Source: Amyelois transitella
Taxonomy: Eukaryota > Arthropoda > Insecta > Lepidoptera > Pyralidae
Length of the DNA: 64,000 nt
Direction of reading: 5' to 3'
Assembly: GCF_032362555.1 (NCBI RefSeq)
Contig: NC_083525.1
Coordinates: 8,913,501-8,977,500, forward strand
Shown here: positions 60,801 through 64,000 of the stretch, in pieces
How the letters are laid out: every line of letters begins with the position of its first letter
Position numbering within the stretch: the first letter of the stretch is position 1
The notes under the pieces: generated by a model
Told to the model about the DNA's origin: nothing
The model's input: only the letters and a program-made list of their open reading frames with translations
The model's database searches: none
Translations under genes and position numbers: made by a program

Positions 60801-61767
60801 AAAAACAAGATATTTTTTTAAATAAAAATATTTTCTTTTGTTGTTTAAGTATTTTATTAAAAAAAATTGAAAATCAAAATTACTTCACATAATAAAACGG
60901 TAAAAATATTTTGTCTGTACATTTAATATTTTGACTGAAACTGATAGATATTTTTTTTTACATTTTTCGTCTGTCTGTCTGTATAATTAAGATTCACCTC
61001 GTTTACGCGGGCAACAGCTAGTTAACTATAAGTCTATTATAGTTTTGAATAATTATTATTGTATATTTCACAAGTTACACGAAAATAAGCTTCATGAGCG
61101 CAGGCAACGGTTAGCATCAATACATATAATAAAACAGTAAAAATAATTTGTCTGTACATTGAGTATATTTGCAAAAAAATAATTTATAACGATATTAAAA
61201 TAGCAACCGCAGCATGAATTTGTAAAAAAAACTGCCTGTTTGTATGTTTGGTTGTACAAGCTAATCTGCGGAACTACTGGACGGATTTGAATTAAACTTT
61301 TTTTGGTGTAGGTATAGAGCTAAACTATAGGAAATATCGAAATGACGTCTTGAAAAAAAGTTGTTTCAAAAGTTGTTCAACCTAATGAGCATTTTCTGTC
61401 GGCGTATAAAAATCGAAGATCTGGTACACCTGATCCAGAGTCATTATATACCAGCTAAATCATTCGAATTATGAAAAGGCGTCTTGACAAGTTGTTCAAC
61501 CTAATGAGCATTTTCTTTTGGCGAAAACAAAATGGAAGATCTGGATAATGTTATGTAGAAGCGAAAGGGACCAGCTACGCTGTAATATGTACCAAATTTG
61601 ATTAAATTTAATGTTAAAAGATTAGTTAACCTTCGTATTTCCAATAACACGCGAATGGAGTTGCGGGCGTCAACTACTATTGTAATGAAATACATAAGTA
61701 ATAGGTAATTCAGGTACAATACTTAGTTCTTCCCTTTAAAGTTTGGTTAACTTTTATTTACTTGATT

Positions 61768-62135
61768 AGCACCGGAGGTCCCGGGTTCTGATCCGGGCCA
61801 GGGTATGATGAGAAACGAACTTAATCTGATCAGCCTGGGTCTTGGATATTAATCTATTATACCTACATAAGTATTGATTTAAAATTGGTAGACCTGTAAC
61901 TATCAAACAGTATCCCCATGAAAGACCCCATAACCTATTTGCCTAAATAGATGCAATATCAAATTTTTGCTTATTTATATTGTGAAAGCTAATGGCGACA
62001 TTAAAATATTAAACAAACATAAAATTAATTCATTATAAAATATAGTATCTTTGGGTAGGTAGGATCTCTTAACACAAGTCACAAGCTCAATTCAAGGCTG
62101 ACTCAAGCTGTGCAATCTGTCCCGTATTTATACCT
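61768..62135 (+). mobile_element. tRNA-derived SINE split by an insert
   Basis: Head from AGGTCCCGGGTTCTGATCC (box B mutated) to about 61880, then unrelated sequence, then the body (AAAATATAGTATCTTTGGG...) at 62037-62125. Confidence 0.6.
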
Positions 62136-62537
62136 TTATTTATTTATAAATTAATTTTCCATGGTAAGAAAGATCTTCTCCCAGACAGATGAGCCATTTC
62201 GCTTTCATTAAAATAATATGTTACCTACTACACCACGCGTTATGCAATATGCGCGTTGCACATTGGTGCATGACATGACCTTTACAAAACTGTCTACCTA
62301 CCTGTTCAAGTGCATCCTTTCTTCGCTACATATAAGTATAAAATAAATTCACACCCGCCTTCATCTGTTTCTTAGCTTTCGTCTTATACACAACAGATTT
62401 GAATGCTGTTGAAGTGTTGACACTGTTATATATATTAATAAGGTTTATCAATATACAAGAGACACAGTGTGGGTCCGGGACAGTTTTCTAGTTATTCATA
62501 CATTGTTGAATATATAAAAGACGTTTCTATGACGAAA

Positions 62538-64000
62538 ATGGCGGGGAAGTGGTTGAAATCTCTCGTGGTGGTGCTGGTGATAGCAGCGGCGGCGGCTGAT
62601 GTGCCCAGTACGTAACCCTATTTCGTGACACGTGATATATATACTTTGGCTCCTTTCCAGGGACGTAAATTTCAAAGGGTTCATTTCTTGCATGTGTAAA
62701 TATAAAATTTTACTCCGTTTACAGTCAGAGGGCAGTTTCTAGTCAAATGACAAGTGAAATATGATAAAACTGAAATATTCCGCTCATTTCACATAACTAA
62801 GTACGTAGCAGTAAGAAGATTTAAAAAGAATTATATAACTTTCAGTCAGTAATTAAGTTCATAGGCCAAATGTCTGCTACCCGTGGCTATAGTAGCTAAC
62901 TAAGTTTTTATCCGCGTGTTAACTGGTCTAAACTCTGAACTTGATGTTGTAATAGCAGATTTTTTTGGAAAATCAAAGGCTATTTCAATCTTTATGAGCG
63001 GAACAGAAAATTACTTTAACGTTTTTATACCTAATTAGTATACAAGTGCACTGCACTGCATGCACTTTGCACTTTGCATACATATTTTTTATTAATAGGT
63101 ACATATTTGACGAGAATTCTTTTCGTAGTTTCTGATGAGTTGTTCTACCGCGCGCCGCGACTGTTCCGTATGGATGACTTCGACAAGTGCCAGTTCCAGA
63201 ACGCCACCTTCTGCATGGGCGTCTTCGAGATCACACCCGAGGGTGAGCGAGGCTACAAACTCTACCAGGAGATGATAGTAAGTTTATATTAATAAATCTT
63301 ACAATGTGACAGTTCCAGTGATAAAGACTCTACATGGCCGAGATGGGATTTGAACCTGTGCCTTTCTGCGCATCACGCATTTTAACCGGGCACCTTACTG
63401 ATTCGACCACCGACGTTCTAAACAGGTCAATAGTAAAGATTATGTCACTAAAAATAATTCTGTGGCTTTTAAATTTATCGAGTGCGTAATCGATGATAGT
63501 TTTTTGCCAAACTATCTATTCTAGTAAACCCTAAAGAGAGAATTTATATTAGTCACGACACGTATGTCATAAGGGACGTAAATGATGAATTTTATTTGGC
63601 AAAGATTAACAAATAACACAGCGACAGTATAAGTGACATTTTTTATCTAGTTTATTGTTTGCTGGTTGACTGGAAGAGATCCTTTCATGGGAGATGTCCT
63701 CCATTGCAAGTGATTTATTTCTTCTCTAACTATGTACTATTTCTTGTAACTGGGTAAATTTTTGTGCAATAAAGATATTACAAACAAATTAACAAACAAA
63801 CAAAATAATTCCTTAGCCAACTTGTTACTAATTTTACTACGACATTCAATGTATAACCTTATAAGTAATTCATGAACATCTATTTCTGATGTCTTTGTTA
63901 TCCCAAACAGAAAGTGTCCGAGAATGGTTTCCGTCAAAATCGTTCAGTGATTCACCGCGCGTCTTGCCTAGCTCCACGTGATGAAGAACAAGACCTGTCT
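62538..64000 (+). CDS. Second NRF-6-type acyltransferase, tandem paralogue, cut by right edge
   Basis: Exons so far: 62538-62607 (70 nt), 63129-63277 (149 nt), and 63911 to beyond the window. The first two have exactly the same lengths and phases as exons 1 and 2 of the gene at 48862. Exon 1 is a signal peptide (WLKSLVVVLVIAAAAADVP). Exon 2 has 41 of 49 residues identical to the upstream copy (DELFYRAPRLF, CQFQNATFCMGVFEI). Exon 3 starts KVSENGFRQNRSVIH. An in-frame ATG lies 9 nt upstream (62529), but 62538 is the start equivalent to the paralogue. Nothing in view suggests decay. The substrate is unknown. Confidence 0.88.
63332..63422 (-). repeat. tRNA-like promoter segment (degenerate SINE or tRNA relic)
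   Basis: On - it reads GTCGGTGGTCGAATCAGT ... GGCACAGGTTCAAATCCC, with a good box B. It lacks a matching acceptor stem by eye. Lies in intron 2 of the second NRF-like gene. Confidence 0.5.

Larger units (their letters stand above)
55614..62537. other. Intergenic between the two NRF-like paralogues
   Basis: Nothing but repeats could be supported: LINE-like 3' segment at 56097-56240, abundant-repeat copies at 57357-57612 (+), 58015-58185 (-) and 59237-59485 (+), a Helitron-like end at 58491-58620 (-), a second repeat family at 58620-58805 (-), a LINE relic at 59640-60730, tRNA-like heads at 60732-60800 and 61768-61860. No relic of a third paralogue was seen. Confidence 0.6.

Noticed and set aside
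63332-63422. Possible tRNA gene on the minus strand
   Set aside because: Good box B, but no convincing acceptor-stem pairing or anticodon arm by eye; kept only as a tRNA-like repeat.

Overview
This is animal nuclear DNA, and I read it as Lepidoptera (moth or butterfly). The genes are split into short exons with GT-AG introns. Exon sequence is much more GC-rich than the AT-rich flanks. More than 30 copies of one ~265 bp retroposed repeat are scattered over the 64 kb. Lepidoptera-like mariner, PIF/Harbinger and Helitron-type elements and LINE fragments are also present. There is no bacterial-type operon, CRISPR array or rRNA.

Layout, left to right. COQ5 (ubiquinone methylase) runs leftward from 3132 and off the left edge. 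A GUCD1-like gene runs rightward from 3560 to 5839, head-to-head with COQ5 across ~430 bp. A repeat-rich stretch follows. An unrecognised, probably secreted gene of trypsin size lies on + with certain exons at 12852-14913 and a candidate signal-peptide exon at 9083-9151. PEX12 (peroxisomal RING E3 subunit) is complete on - in 8 exons (23386-16028); an internally deleted mariner sits in one of its introns. A TLDc-domain gene of the MEAK7/EAK-7 type is complete on - in 11 exons (46371-26076). Inside one of its introns, on the opposite strand, is an intronless seven-helix membrane protein (27885-28736). Another intron holds a possible 78-residue membrane microprotein (41083-41319). An NRF-6-type acyltransferase-3 membrane protein is complete on + in 12 exons (48862-55613). 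A tandem paralogue begins at 62538 and leaves the window at the right edge.

I rebuilt exon structure by reading frames through splice sites; reading phase closes at every junction in COQ5, GUCD1, PEX12, the MEAK7-like gene and the NRF-like gene. The genes are housekeeping or membrane genes without an obvious shared pathway, apart from the tandem NRF-like pair.

The most notable observations are these. (1) The abundant short repeat and a local LINE share the same 3' tail, which suggests a SINE and its LINE partner. (2) Several exon boundaries lie within 5-20 bp of such tails. (3) An exon of the MEAK7-like gene is duplicated. (4) One COQ5 intron appears to use a GC donor beside a repeat. (5) GUCD1 carries a GC-rich in-frame repeat expansion. 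(6) A PIF/Harbinger element has a perfect 34 bp terminal repeat and a transposase remnant. (7) The unrecognised gene looks like a trypsin-fold protein without its catalytic serine.
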